DNA of 64,000 nucleotides, from the NCBI RefSeq assembly GCF_020215645.1, contig NZ_CP084058.1, positions 1,240,001 to 1,304,000 on the forward strand, in the 5' to 3' direction. Of the stretch, positions 14,650 to 22,512 are shown piece after piece; the stretch's first letter is position 1; the number at the start of each line of letters is the position of its first letter. The notes under the pieces are model-generated. The model made no database searches, had not been told where the DNA came from, and worked only from the letters and a program-made list of their open reading frames with translations. The translations under genes were made by a program, and so were the position numbers. Source of the DNA: Nonomuraea gerenzanensis (lineage in GTDB: Bacteria > Actinomycetota > Actinomycetes > Streptosporangiales > Streptosporangiaceae).

Positions 14650-15663
14650 TCAGGCCGATGCCGCAGACGCCGTGCCACCGGGGAGCGCGCCGATGATCAT
14701 TTCCGCCGCCCTCGCTGGATCCCCGCCCGCCCGGTCGTACAGCGGCTCAAGAGACCAATCAAGACCGCCCCCGGCCACAGCCAGCACCAGCCCAGGCTCA
14801 CACACCTCCCCGAACACCCCGAACCCGAGATCAGGCGCACGATCATGCAGCGCTTCGGCCAGGTCGGCGGCGAAGGCGTCACGGGCACCCCGCGCCTCGG
14901 GATCGCAGGCGCGCAGCGCCGCGACGATCCCTTCATCCTCCTCGTACTCCCTGAGATACGGCAGCAGCGCCGGTTCCGCGAGACAGGAGAAAGCCGTGAG
15001 CTGGTAAGGGTAGAAGGCGCCCGTCTCCAGCAGGCGCGCGACGTACGGCACGACCCGCGCGTCCCTGCGCCGCGCCAGCCCCGCGATGGCCTCCTCCCGC
15101 ACCTCCCCGAACGCGTCATCGACGCGCGCCCAAAGGGCCGCCCTGATCGCCGTCCCATCGGCCTGGCACTGCTGGCCCAGAGCGAAGGTCGCCCAGTTGC
15201 GTACGTCGTCGTCGGCATCGGCGCTCAGCCGGATCAGGGCCTCGATCACCGGCTCACTCGCATCCACCCCCAGAGGCAGTGAGGCGGCGACGTCCTGTCT
15301 GACGTCCGCGTCGGGGTGGGCGGCCAGGCGGAGCAGCTCGGGCAGGGCGCGCTCGTCGCCGGTGCGGCCCAGCGTGCGCGCGATCGAGGCGTGCACCGCG
15401 TGGTCGGTCTCGGACGCCGCCAGTTCGAGGGCCGCGAGCAGCACCGGCTCCCGCAGCGACTCGTCGCGCTCCACCAGGCTGCCGAGCAGGTCACAGCCGA
15501 CCTTGCGGTCCACGGCGTCGGCCGACCGCACCATCGTGAACGCCAGCGCGGACGCGCTCTCCAGGTCCTGCGTGGCCTTGGTGACCAGCTCCCAGGCCTG
15601 GTCGTGATCGCCTGGGCAGGTCGCGTTCCTGAGGATGGCCACCGCTTCGGCGATCGCTTCCAT
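14650..15663 (-). CDS. HEAT-repeat protein
   Basis: 337 residues built almost entirely of ~30-residue alpha-helical HEAT repeats, e.g. EPVLLAALELAASETDHAVH, RALPELLRLAAHPDADVRQDV, EPVIEALIRLSADADDDVRN and EVREEAIAGLARRRDARVV. Asp-x-x-Val-Arg at repeat ends is characteristic. Such scaffolds bind proteins or nucleic acids; no catalytic domain is present. ATG 15663 begins MEAIAEAVAIL; the longer in-frame extension is Arg/Ala-rich and unlikely to be coding. It is separated by 44 bases from the hydrolase gene upstream on the same strand. Specific partner unknown. Confidence 0.85.
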   Translation of the reverse strand: MEAIAEAVAILRNATCPGDHDQAWELVTKATQDLESASALAFTMVRSADAVDRKVGCDLLGSLVERDESLREPVLLAALELAASETDHAVHASIARTLGRTGDERALPELLRLAAHPDADVRQDVAASLPLGVDASEPVIEALIRLSADADDDVRNWATFALGQQCQADGTAIRAALWARVDDAFGEVREEAIAGLARRRDARVVPYVARLLETGAFYPYQLTAFSCLAEPALLPYLREYEEDEGIVAALRACDPEARGARDAFAADLAEALHDRAPDLGFGVFGEVCEPGLVLAVAGGGLDWSLEPLYDRAGGDPARAAEMIIGALPGGTASAASA

Positions 15664-15707
15664 GGGACGAATGGTCGCGCACCGCGCTGGTGCCCGGCCA
15701 TCCGTTT

Positions 15708-16460
15708 TCAAGGCTGCGGCGAAGGGCCGGTCGCCGTCGAGTCGTGCCCGGCGAGGCGCCGCCGCCACCCGTCCAGCAGCAGCTGCGCCGACTCCGGTGA
15801 CGGATGCGTGAACCGCAGATAGTCGCGGACCGCCGGGTTGGAGGTCGTCTCGCAGGCGTCGATCCCCGACACCAGATCCTGCGGGACCACGTAGTGGTAG
15901 CCCCGCTCCTCAGCCCCCAGCACCGCGTACAGGACGCAGCACTGCAGCTCCACCCCGCCGATCACCAGCCCGTCGATGTCCCACTCCGCCAGCGTGTCCA
16001 GGAACTCGCGGCTCTGCCAGACGTCGAAGCGGTACTTGCGCACCACCCGGGAGCCCGGCACCGGCTCCACGAACAGCTCCGCGCCCGCCGAACCGGCCAC
16101 GCACAACCGGCTCGTCTCCTCCCACCGCCGCTGCCGCGCCGTCAGCCGGTCCAGCTCCAGCACCTGCTGCGAGTAGATCACCCGCGTGCCGAACCGGGTG
16201 GCGGCCTGCTCGGCGAACGCGTTGGCCCGCCTCGCCGCACTCGCGTTGCCGGAAGTGCCGGACGTGCCGGACGTGCCGGACGTGCCGGACGTGCCGGACG
16301 TGCCGGACGTGCCGGACGTGCCGGACGTGCCGGGCGACTGGGCGGCATCGCCGGGCGTGCCGCAGAAGTCGCGCTGGAAGTCGATCAGGACGACGGCGAC
16401 CCGGGCCGGGTCGAGATCCAGCAGTCCTTCGACCCGGCCGGTCTGAACAGCTCGATCCAC
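15708..16460 (-). CDS. Isochorismatase-fold cysteine hydrolase with (Gly-Thr-Ser)9 insert
   Basis: 250 residues with the isochorismatase/nicotinamidase-type triad: Asp27 (VVLIDFQRDFC), Lys142 (VRKYRFDVW) and Cys174/175 (GGVELQCCVLYAV). The beta-strand order fits the family (usual length ~190-210), the excess being an insert at 44-70 made of nine Gly-Thr-Ser triplets encoded by a 9-bp minisatellite. The insert falls between strand 1 and the following helix, a surface loop in family members, so the enzyme could tolerate it. Substrate cannot be assigned. Start ATG 16460 places the first strand correctly. Confidence 0.85.
   Translation of the reverse strand: MDRAVQTGRVEGLLDLDPARVAVVLIDFQRDFCGTPGDAAQSPGTSGTSGTSGTSGTSGTSGTSGTSGTSGNASAARRANAFAEQAATRFGTRVIYSQQVLELDRLTARQRRWEETSRLCVAGSAGAELFVEPVPGSRVVRKYRFDVWQSREFLDTLAEWDIDGLVIGGVELQCCVLYAVLGAEERGYHYVVPQDLVSGIDACETTSNPAVRDYLRFTHPSPESAQLLLDGWRRRLAGHDSTATGPSPQP
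16255..16335. repeat. 9-bp minisatellite inside the isochorismatase-fold gene
   Basis: Eight perfect copies of GTGCCGGAC (16255-16326) plus a ninth with one change (GTGCCGGGC). Unit length is a multiple of three, so copy-number change keeps the frame and alters only the number of Gly-Thr-Ser triplets. Confidence 0.97.
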
Positions 16461-16486
16461 CGCCCCATTCTGGCACCGGCCGCGCC

Positions 16487-16669
16487 TCAGCGGATCTTCG
16501 CGAGGTCGATGACGTAGAGGTCGTCACTCACCTGGTACGACAGCAGGCGGTCGTCACGCGCCACGGCCGGCACCTGGACGCCACCTCGCTCGGCCCGCTC
16601 ACCGAGATCGGCCGACGTCCCCGTCCCTCCATCACTCCAGAGCGGAGGCATCGCCGGAAACTGTTGCAC
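16487..16669 (-). pseudogene. Possible C-terminal fragment of a propeller-like protein
   Basis: The last ~30 codons read VQVPAVARDDRLLSYQVSDD then LYVIDLAKIR, resembling the closing strand of a secreted repeat/beta-propeller protein. Upstream codons look random and no start with a ribosome-binding site is seen. Probably a remnant; low confidence. Confidence 0.3.
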
Positions 16670-16750
16670 GGGGGCTTAGGCCCAAAGGCGGAGGGGCGTT
16701 CGACCGCGGGACCGACGTGCGGGCCGTAGGCGGCGGCTAGCGTCCGTGTC

Positions 16751-17851
16751 ATGGACGACACCGGGACGCTGGAAGAAGCGTACGAACGGCTGCACAGGAC
16801 GGGCCCCGAGTTCGAGGGGTGGCTGTCCAACCACGGGCCGATGGCGGTCGAGGCGATGGTCAGGCACGGGTACGACCGGGACGTGCACCGCTGGCTCGAC
16901 GGCTACGTCACCCGGCTGGACGAGCTGCCGCGCGGCACCGCACCGGTCGGCGAGGAGGAGTGGCGGGAGGCGCTCGGCGACGCGCGGCGGCTGGGCGACT
17001 GGCTGGCGTTCTTCGACAGGGAGGTGCGGGAACGGCCGTGGCGGGACGTGCTGGAGACGTGGTGGCCGCGCCTGCTGCCGGGGATCGCGGCCGGGGCCAC
17101 GCACGGGGTGATCCGTACGGGGCACGCGGTGCACGCGTTGCTGCTCCATCATGAGAACGAGCCGCGGCTCGCCGAGCTGGGGCAGGCGCTCGGGTACTGG
17201 GCGGCGCGCTGGCAGCCCATCGCCGCCTTCGGTGCGCCGTCCGGCACGGCCGATGCGGCGCGGGCGTTCGCCGGGGTCCCGCGCGTGCCGGACCAGAGCC
17301 AGGGCATCAATCACCGGCTCGACCAGCTCGCGGGGGTCGCCGGGTGGGGCCCGGCCGTGGCCGCGCTGGCCCCGGCCGCCGACGCCGAGCAGGCCCGCGC
17401 CCGCCTCGCCGAGCTGGCGGACGCGGCGACCCTGCGCTACCTCACCCACGCCCACGGCAACCCCGTCATGCTGGTCCACGCCGCCACCGCGCCGACCGCC
17501 GTGCTGCGGACCCTGCCCGCGCTGCCGTCCCGGCTGTGGGGTGTCAGCCTGGACGCCGCCTGGGCGGCGGGCGCCGCGGTGACCGCCGCCTACGCCCCGG
17601 CCGAGCCGGTGGCCGCCACCTATGCCCCGGCCGAGCCGGTGGCCGCCACCTATGCCCCGGCTGAGCCGGTGGCCGGGGCGGAGCCGGCCGCCGGCCCGGA
17701 GGAGGTGTTCGAGCTGGCGGTACGGCACGGGGACGAGCATGTGATCAAGTTCGCCGACACGGCGCTGGACGTGCACCACCGCACCGGCGATCCCGACGCG
17801 CTGGCGGCGGCGGTCCGCGCGGCCACGCTGATCGACCCGTTCGACTCCTGA
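16751..17851 (+). CDS. Questin oxidase-like protein
   Basis: 366 residues. The N-terminus (FEGWLSNHGPMAVEAMVRHG, then VHRWLDGY), the central GATHGVIRTGHAV (~115-127) and the conserved HGNPVMLVHAATAP fit the questin oxidase-like family, founded on a fungal anthraquinone-cleaving oxygenase; bacterial members are uncharacterised. No cofactor motif is obvious. ATG 16751 is the first start of the domain. Near residue 277 a 10-residue segment (AAxYAPAEPV) is repeated three times, then the protein ends with a helical EVFELAVRHGDEHVIKFAD segment typical of the family. The repeat therefore sits in an interdomain linker. Confidence 0.75.
   Translation: MDDTGTLEEAYERLHRTGPEFEGWLSNHGPMAVEAMVRHGYDRDVHRWLDGYVTRLDELPRGTAPVGEEEWREALGDARRLGDWLAFFDREVRERPWRDVLETWWPRLLPGIAAGATHGVIRTGHAVHALLLHHENEPRLAELGQALGYWAARWQPIAAFGAPSGTADAARAFAGVPRVPDQSQGINHRLDQLAGVAGWGPAVAALAPAADAEQARARLAELADAATLRYLTHAHGNPVMLVHAATAPTAVLRTLPALPSRLWGVSLDAAWAAGAAVTAAYAPAEPVAATYAPAEPVAATYAPAEPVAGAEPAAGPEEVFELAVRHGDEHVIKFADTALDVHHRTGDPDALAAAVRAATLIDPFDS
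17581..17670 (+). repeat. 30-bp in-frame tandem repeat, three copies
   Basis: Three consecutive 30-bp units (17581-17610, 17611-17640, 17641-17670) encode a Tyr-Ala-Pro-Ala-Glu-Pro linker in the questin-oxidase-like gene. Copies 2 and 3 differ at one base; copy 1 at a few. Confidence 0.95.
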
Positions 17852-17870
17852 GGCGGGGCTGGGACCGGCG

Positions 17871-18269
17871 TCAGCCGGTGCAGGCGCGCAGACTGCGGAC
17901 CTCGTTGCGGGACGTGGTCTCACCCACGACGGAGTCGAACACGTCGAAGTAGTCGGGCCCGCGCACGGTCACCCCGTACGGCTGCCAGTCGCCGTTGGCG
18001 AAGTAGTAGGGCTCGGCGCAGTAGCCGGGGCCGATGTAGAAGCCCCCGGCTCGCTGCCAGTCGAGATAGGAGTCCGTGCGCTGGCCCGCCGGGAGGATGT
18101 GCGTCCAGGGCCGCTGCCCGCGAGCCTGATAGACGCCGATCCCGATCTGGTTGGCGGGCTTGTTGTAGATGTAACTCAGCGGCACCGGCCGCGCCTCGGC
18201 GGGAGTGCCCAGGGACATCACGGTGACCAGTGGCAAGGCCAGCGCCGTCAGCATGCGCAGAGACTTCAT
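17871..18269 (-). CDS. Secreted hypothetical protein
   Basis: 132 residues from ATG 18269. MKSLRMLTALALPLVTVMSL...AEA is a Sec signal peptide cleaved near residue 27. The mature part is rich in Tyr, Gly and Pro (SYIYNKPANQIGIGVYQARG, FYIGPGYCAEPYYFANGDW) with two Cys that could form a disulfide. It resembles short exported actinomycete proteins of unknown role. The start was chosen over an upstream in-frame ATG at 18284 because GGAAGGG precedes it at proper spacing. Convergent with the questin-oxidase-like gene, 19 bases apart. Confidence 0.65.
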   Translation of the reverse strand: MKSLRMLTALALPLVTVMSLGTPAEARPVPLSYIYNKPANQIGIGVYQARGQRPWTHILPAGQRTDSYLDWQRAGGFYIGPGYCAEPYYFANGDWQPYGVTVRGPDYFDVFDSVVGETTSRNEVRSLRACTG

Positions 18270-18328
18270 CGGTGCCCTTCCCATCGCCGGAACCGTCGAT
18301 CACGCCCTCACGACAGCACCCTGCTGCT

Positions 18329-19507
18329 TCATCGCGGCTTCACCTCGGCATCACCCCTGTTCGCGGTGCTGGACCGGTAGGTGAGCCGGCGCAGCAGGAT
18401 CTCGGCGAGCCCCCGGTGCCCCACCGCACGCATCCCGTCGGCCAGCACGATCGACACCACCCACACCGCGACCGCGATCCCGAGCGCCGCCGCGTACCCG
18501 AGGTCGTCGTGCCACCCCAGCGTGAACGGATAGAACAACACCACCCACACCAGCGCCTGGAACAGGTAGAACGTCAGCGACCGCCGGCCCAGCGCGGCCA
18601 GGGCGGTGGTGAGGCGGCCACCCCGGAGCCCGGCCGCGACGAGGCCGACGGCGGCGGCCAGGCCGATGCCGCCCGCGTAGCCGGTCAGGTCGTGCGCGAC
18701 GGCGACCGTCCAGGAGACGGCGGCCGAGTCGGCGGACCACAGGCCCGCGGCCATCGCCGCGGCCGGCAGGCGGCCGAGGAGGGCGACGGTGAGGCCCGCG
18801 GCGGCGAGGCGGCGCAGCAGCGGCAGGTGCCGCTCGGGCTCGTCGAGGAGGCGGCGGCGGGCGGCCAGGATCCCCATCGCCATGGCGGGCACCACCATGA
18901 CGGTGGAGACGACGGTGTTGGCGGGCCAGACCGGCAGGCCGGCCAGGAGGTGCGCCGCGAACGTCGGCTCCATGATCTCGGCGATGGTCGACGGGTCGGC
19001 CTGCGCGACCACGCTCTGCCAGGCCAGGAGCAGGGTGGCGGGCACGAGCGTCAGCCCGCCCGTCCACCACAGGACCGATGCCCGCGCCCGGACGATCGGG
19101 GCGAGCACCAGCAGGGTGAGCCCGTAGACGGCGACGATGTCGATCGGCACGAACACCACGGCGTTGCAGAACCCGATGACGATCAGCCACCACGCCCGGC
19201 GGCGCAGCAGGCTCTTGACGGCCGGCCAGCCGGTGCCCCGCGCCTGCTGCCCGGCGAGCAGCTGCACCAGGCCGTAGCCGAACAGGAACACGAACATGTT
19301 CCTGGCCTGGTTGTCGGCCACCAGCGACTTGACGAACTTCGCGGTGGCGTCGAGCCAGGCGGGGCCCGTGTTCCAGTCGCCGACGAAGGCGGGGGCGTGG
19401 GAGAGCGCGATCAGCAGCAGCATGACGCCGCGGGCGAGGTCGGGCGCGAGCGACCTGTCGGACGACGGGGCGGCGGCGGGAGAACGAGATAGTACGTCTT
19501 TCGGCAT
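18329..19507 (-). CDS. DUF418/YeiB-like integral membrane protein
   Basis: 392 residues, about ten hydrophobic helices. It opens with DLARGVMLLLIALSHA (23-38), the conserved RG...L element of DUF418/heparan-acetyltransferase-like membrane proteins; MFVFLFGYGLVQL (~71-83) and the C-terminal LGRRSLTFYLFQALVW (~301-316) are the other family hallmarks. Family members may transfer acyl groups across the membrane, but no role is proven. ATG 19507 has no Shine-Dalgarno sequence; a TTGACT-17-TAGCTT promoter would start transcription on the ATG itself. Divergent from the HTH regulator at 19668, a likely controller. Confidence 0.85.
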   Translation of the reverse strand: MPKDVLSRSPAAAPSSDRSLAPDLARGVMLLLIALSHAPAFVGDWNTGPAWLDATAKFVKSLVADNQARNMFVFLFGYGLVQLLAGQQARGTGWPAVKSLLRRRAWWLIVIGFCNAVVFVPIDIVAVYGLTLLVLAPIVRARASVLWWTGGLTLVPATLLLAWQSVVAQADPSTIAEIMEPTFAAHLLAGLPVWPANTVVSTVMVVPAMAMGILAARRRLLDEPERHLPLLRRLAAAGLTVALLGRLPAAAMAAGLWSADSAAVSWTVAVAHDLTGYAGGIGLAAAVGLVAAGLRGGRLTTALAALGRRSLTFYLFQALVWVVLFYPFTLGWHDDLGYAAALGIAVAVWVVSIVLADGMRAVGHRGLAEILLRRLTYRSSTANRGDAEVKPR

Positions 19508-19511
19508 GCAC

Positions 19512-19529
19512 GAAAGCTACGTTGCTTTC
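19512..19529. promoter_or_regulatory. Inverted repeat overlapping the -10 box (candidate operator)
   Basis: GAAAGC-N6-GCTTTC covers the predicted -10 of the DUF418 gene. A repressor bound here would block transcription; the divergent HTH protein is the obvious candidate. ATTGCAAT (19569-19576) and TTGCAAT (19604-19610) are further repeats in the same gap. Confidence 0.45.
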
Positions 19530-19542
19530 AGTTCTGAGTCAA
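19514..19542 (-). promoter_or_regulatory. Promoter for a leaderless DUF418 transcript
   Basis: On the minus strand TTGACT (19542-19537), a 17-base spacer, then TAGCTT (19519-19514). Initiation seven bases after the -10 falls at 19507, the A of the ATG. Confidence 0.6.
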
Positions 19543-19667
19543 CGGATATGTCGGTATTTCCGCAGGTTATTGCAATGGTTGTGACGGCGAACGCAAAAGT
19601 CGTTTGCAATGAGGTGTCGGTGAAGGCAATACTGGCCCCCGGACACTAGATCAGGGGGCGACCACGC

Positions 19668-20396
19668 ATGCCGGGCGGCAGGCTCACTCACGAGGAACGC
19701 AGGCTCATCGCGCAAGGGCTGGCCGACGGGCACACGTACAGCGAGATCGCGCGGCGCCTGGAGCGCCCGGTCTCCACCATCACCCGGGAGGTGATGCGCA
19801 ACGGCGGAGCCCACGGTTACCGGGCCGACCTGGCCCACGACGCGACCGCGACCAGGGCCCGCCGAGGCAGGTCCAGCCGGCCGCGCCCGTCGCCCGCCCC
19901 TGCCCCCTCCCCCGCCGCCGACGAGCGCGGGCGCGACCCGGAGACCATGAGGACGCTGGAGGAGCGCTTCACCGCCATGCTGGTGGGCACCGGCCTGACC
20001 CACACGCCCGCCCGCGTCCTGGCCTGCCTCTACCTCACCGACAGCGGCAGCCTCACGGCGGCCGAGCTCGTCCAGCGCCTCCAGGTCAGCCCGGCCTCCA
20101 TCTCCAAGGCCGTCGGCCAGCTCGAACAGCAGCGCCTGATCAGACGCGAGCGCGACCCCCGGCGCCGCCGCGACCGGTACGTCATCGACGGCGACATCTG
20201 GTACCAGTCCTGGCTGGCCAGCGCCCAGCACAACGCCCGGCTCGCCGGCATCGCGTACGGCGGCGCCGAGGCCCTGGGCCCCGCCACGCCGGCCGGGGCC
20301 CGGCTGAAGAGCATGGGGCGGCTGCTGCGGCATCTCAGCGACGACATGATCCGCGCGGCCGAGAAGTGGCGCGAGACCTCCCCCGAGGAGGAGTAG
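19668..20396 (+). CDS. Double HTH transcriptional regulator (IS30-type HTH + MarR/GbsR-like)
   Basis: 242 residues with two DNA-binding modules. Residues 1-67 are an IS30-transposase-type HTH_38: LTHEERRLIAQGLADGHTYS then EIARRLERPVSTITREV, ending YRADLAHDATATRARR. A Pro/Ala linker (68-88) leads to a MarR/GbsR-like winged helix (95-180: LACLYLTDSGSLTAAELVQR, LQVSPASISKAVGQLEQQ, ERDPRRRRDRYVID). No transposase catalytic domain follows, so this is a regulator that has borrowed the HTH. It diverges from the DUF418 membrane gene and probably controls it. ATG 19668 follows a CAGGGGG stretch. Confidence 0.8.
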   Translation: MPGGRLTHEERRLIAQGLADGHTYSEIARRLERPVSTITREVMRNGGAHGYRADLAHDATATRARRGRSSRPRPSPAPAPSPAADERGRDPETMRTLEERFTAMLVGTGLTHTPARVLACLYLTDSGSLTAAELVQRLQVSPASISKAVGQLEQQRLIRRERDPRRRRDRYVIDGDIWYQSWLASAQHNARLAGIAYGGAEALGPATPAGARLKSMGRLLRHLSDDMIRAAEKWRETSPEEE

Positions 20397-20403
20397 GCAT
20401 GTC

Positions 20404-21249
20404 ATGATCGCCGTCATGGACATCGACGGGTTCTGGGAGCTGGTCGGGCGCTCCGCCGCGGAGACCGGCACCCGGCGGGAGCGGCTGGAATGGCTGGAGA
20501 ACCACCTCGCCGCCCTGCCCGTCGAGGACATCGTGGACTACCACGCCTGGTTCACTCTCAGCCGGAACCGAGCCTGTTCCTGGGACATGTACGCGGCGTG
20601 CTGGATCAGCATCGGCTATGGCTCGTCCGACGGGTTCGAATATTTCACGGACTGGCTCATCAGTCTCGGCAGGGAGGACTTCGAGAAGGTCGTCGACTGT
20701 CCCGATCGGCTGATGGAACTGCCCGCCATGCAACGGCTCGACGAGCTGTCGCGAAATTTCCGTCATGAGCGGACGAGTCCTTCCAGGGGCGGCCGGATCG
20801 AACTCAGCCGGGTGACCCTCACCCGGCGCTCGTTCTGGCCCGAGGAGGCCTCTCCGCAGTTCGAGACGTTCTCCTACGTGTCCACGGACGCCTACGAACG
20901 GGCGACAGGTCGGGACTCGATGGCCTTGTACGACGCCATGCGGGCGCGCGGAGTCGTGAGCGTCTTCCCCTTCCTGACCCCCGGCGCCGAGCCCGACGGG
21001 GAGGGATGGGACTTCGACGACAAGGCGGAATGCCTGCGCCGGCTCCCTCGGCTCGCCCGCCACCGCGGCATCACCACCGACCCGGACGACCCGGACACTG
21101 ATCAGGTCAGAGCCTGGTGGCCTCCCCATCTGTCCCGGTACGACGGGGACGGGACCCGCGTCTGGTCGTTCTCGCGCGGGGCGGACGGCACGAGGCGCTC
21201 CCAGGTGAGGCGTCATCTGTGCGAAGCCGTGCGTTACGGCGGGATCTAA
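20404..21249 (+). CDS. DUF4240-domain protein
   Basis: 281 residues. The first ~100 (MDIDGFWELVGRSA, AWFTLSRNRACSWDMYAACW, GFEYFTDWLISLGREDFEKV) match DUF4240, a bacterial domain of unknown function often found in stand-alone or toxin-immunity contexts. The remaining residues carry no recognised motif. ATG 20404 lies 7 bases after the stop of the regulator gene; ATG 20416 (MDIDG) is an equally good start. Probably co-transcribed with the regulator. Confidence 0.75.
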   Translation: MIAVMDIDGFWELVGRSAAETGTRRERLEWLENHLAALPVEDIVDYHAWFTLSRNRACSWDMYAACWISIGYGSSDGFEYFTDWLISLGREDFEKVVDCPDRLMELPAMQRLDELSRNFRHERTSPSRGGRIELSRVTLTRRSFWPEEASPQFETFSYVSTDAYERATGRDSMALYDAMRARGVVSVFPFLTPGAEPDGEGWDFDDKAECLRRLPRLARHRGITTDPDDPDTDQVRAWWPPHLSRYDGDGTRVWSFSRGADGTRRSQVRRHLCEAVRYGGI

Positions 21250-21259
21250 GGTCCTTGCC

Positions 21260-21670
21260 ATGACCGAACCGCCCGCCACCGGCTCGCTGCACCACGTCGA
21301 GCTCTGGGTCCCCGACCTGCGCCGGGCCACGACGAGCTGGCAGTGGCTGCTGGAGCAGCTCGGCTACACCCTCTACCAGGACTGGCCGGACGGGCGGAGC
21401 TGGCGGCTGGGCGCGACGTACCTCGTCATCGAGCAGTCCCCGGCCCGCACCGCCGACCGGCACGACCGCCGCCGCCCCGGCCTGAACCATCTGGCCTTCC
21501 ACGCGGGCAGCCGCGAGCGCGTCGATGAGCTGACGGAGCGGGCGCCCGCGTACGGCTGGACGCTGATGTTCCCGGACCGGCACCCGTACGCGGGAGGGGA
21601 GCGGCACTATGCCTCCTACCTGGAGGACGCGGACGGGTTCGAGGTGGAGCTGGTGGCCGGGCCCGGCTGA
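21260..21670 (+). CDS. VOC family (glyoxalase/bleomycin-resistance fold) protein
   Basis: 136 residues forming a single vicinal-oxygen-chelate domain: LHHVELWVPDL at the start supplies the first metal His (His11), GLNHLAFHAG the second, and the terminal YLEDADGFEVELV the conserved Glu. Members are metal-dependent lyases, dioxygenases or drug-binding proteins; substrate is not evident. Ten bases after the DUF4240 gene and in the same direction. Confidence 0.85.
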   Translation: MTEPPATGSLHHVELWVPDLRRATTSWQWLLEQLGYTLYQDWPDGRSWRLGATYLVIEQSPARTADRHDRRRPGLNHLAFHAGSRERVDELTERAPAYGWTLMFPDRHPYAGGERHYASYLEDADGFEVELVAGPG

Positions 21671-21680
21671 GGTGCCGGGG

Positions 21681-22343
21681 TCAGCGGGCTCCGGCGGCGC
21701 GCAGGAGGGCGGCGACCTCGGTCTGGCCCTTGGTGCGGGCGTGGGCCAGCGGGGTCACCCCCTCGCGGTCGGCGAGGTTCACGTCGGCGCCGGCGGCGAT
21801 GAGCAGGCGGACGATCTCCTGGTACGGGCGGCTGCCGTCGCCGAGGATGACGGCTTCCAGCAGGCCGGTCCAGCCGAGGTCGTTGACGTGATCCACGTTG
21901 ATCCCGGTCTTCAGGACCTCGCGGACGTAGTCCACGTGGCCCCGCTCGCAGGCCGGGATGAGGGAGACGCCGCCGTAGCGGTTGCGTACGGTCAGGTCGG
22001 GGCCGGCCGGGAGGAGCGTGCGGAGCATGGCGACGCTGCCGGTGACGCCCGTGACGAGCCAGGGCGTGTCGCGGCGGGCGTCCTGGGCGTCGGGGTCGGC
22101 GCCTGCCCGAACCAGCACCTCGGCCGCCTCGACGTGGTCGGCCAGGGCGGCCAGCAGCAGGGCGGTGCGGCGCCGGTCGTCGCGGGTCTCGATGTCCGCG
22201 CCCGCGTCCAGGGCGTCGCGGACGGCGGCGGCGTCTCCTCGTGCCGCGGCTGCCAGCAGTTCCTCGTCGGCCACGTTCTCTCCTTCGGGCTTGCGGGTGC
22301 GGATGGTGCATGCGGTGAGCAGGGAGCCGAGCAGGGACGTCAA
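21681..22343 (-). CDS. Ankyrin-repeat protein, probable lipoprotein
   Basis: Contains about six ankyrin repeats (LLAAAARGDAAAVRDALDAG, ADIETRD, RTALLLAALADHVEAAEVLV, GADPDAQD, WTGLLEAVILGDG, ADVNLADREGVTPLAHAR), a protein-binding solenoid. Two starts are possible. TTG 22343 gives a short signal with lipobox LLGSLLTAC, i.e. an exported lipoprotein. GTG 22274 has a far better ribosome-binding site (GAAGGAGAG, ~6 bases) but gives a cytosolic protein. The longer form is listed because the lipobox is exactly in frame. The frame upstream of the TTG runs through an 18-bp tandem repeat and is unlikely to be coding. Partner unknown. Confidence 0.7.
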   Translation of the reverse strand: MTSLLGSLLTACTIRTRKPEGENVADEELLAAAARGDAAAVRDALDAGADIETRDDRRRTALLLAALADHVEAAEVLVRAGADPDAQDARRDTPWLVTGVTGSVAMLRTLLPAGPDLTVRNRYGGVSLIPACERGHVDYVREVLKTGINVDHVNDLGWTGLLEAVILGDGSRPYQEIVRLLIAAGADVNLADREGVTPLAHARTKGQTEVAALLRAAGAR

Positions 22344-22361
22344 GACGGTCCTGCGGCCCGG

Positions 22362-22451
22362 CGTGCCGAGGCGGCCCGGCCTGCCGAGGTGGCCTGACGT
22401 GCCGAGTTGGCCTGACGTGCCGCGGTGGCTAAGCGTGCCGAGGCGGCCCGG
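22362..22451. repeat. Five imperfect 18-bp tandem repeats
   Basis: Units at 22362, 22380, 22398, 22416 and 22434; consensus CGTGCCGAGGTGGCCTGA. First and last units are identical, the middle three diverge at 3-5 positions. Lies between the ankyrin and HbpS-like genes. Confidence 0.85.
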
Positions 22452-22512
22452 CTCCGCTGCTCGCCGGCCTTTCACGGCCGCCGCGGGCCGGGCCTCGCCA
22501 CGCTCGGCCCTT

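Noticed and set aside
18269..18284. ATG 18284 as start of the secreted protein
   Set aside because: It would place charged residues before the signal peptide and has a poorer ribosome-binding site than ATG 18269.
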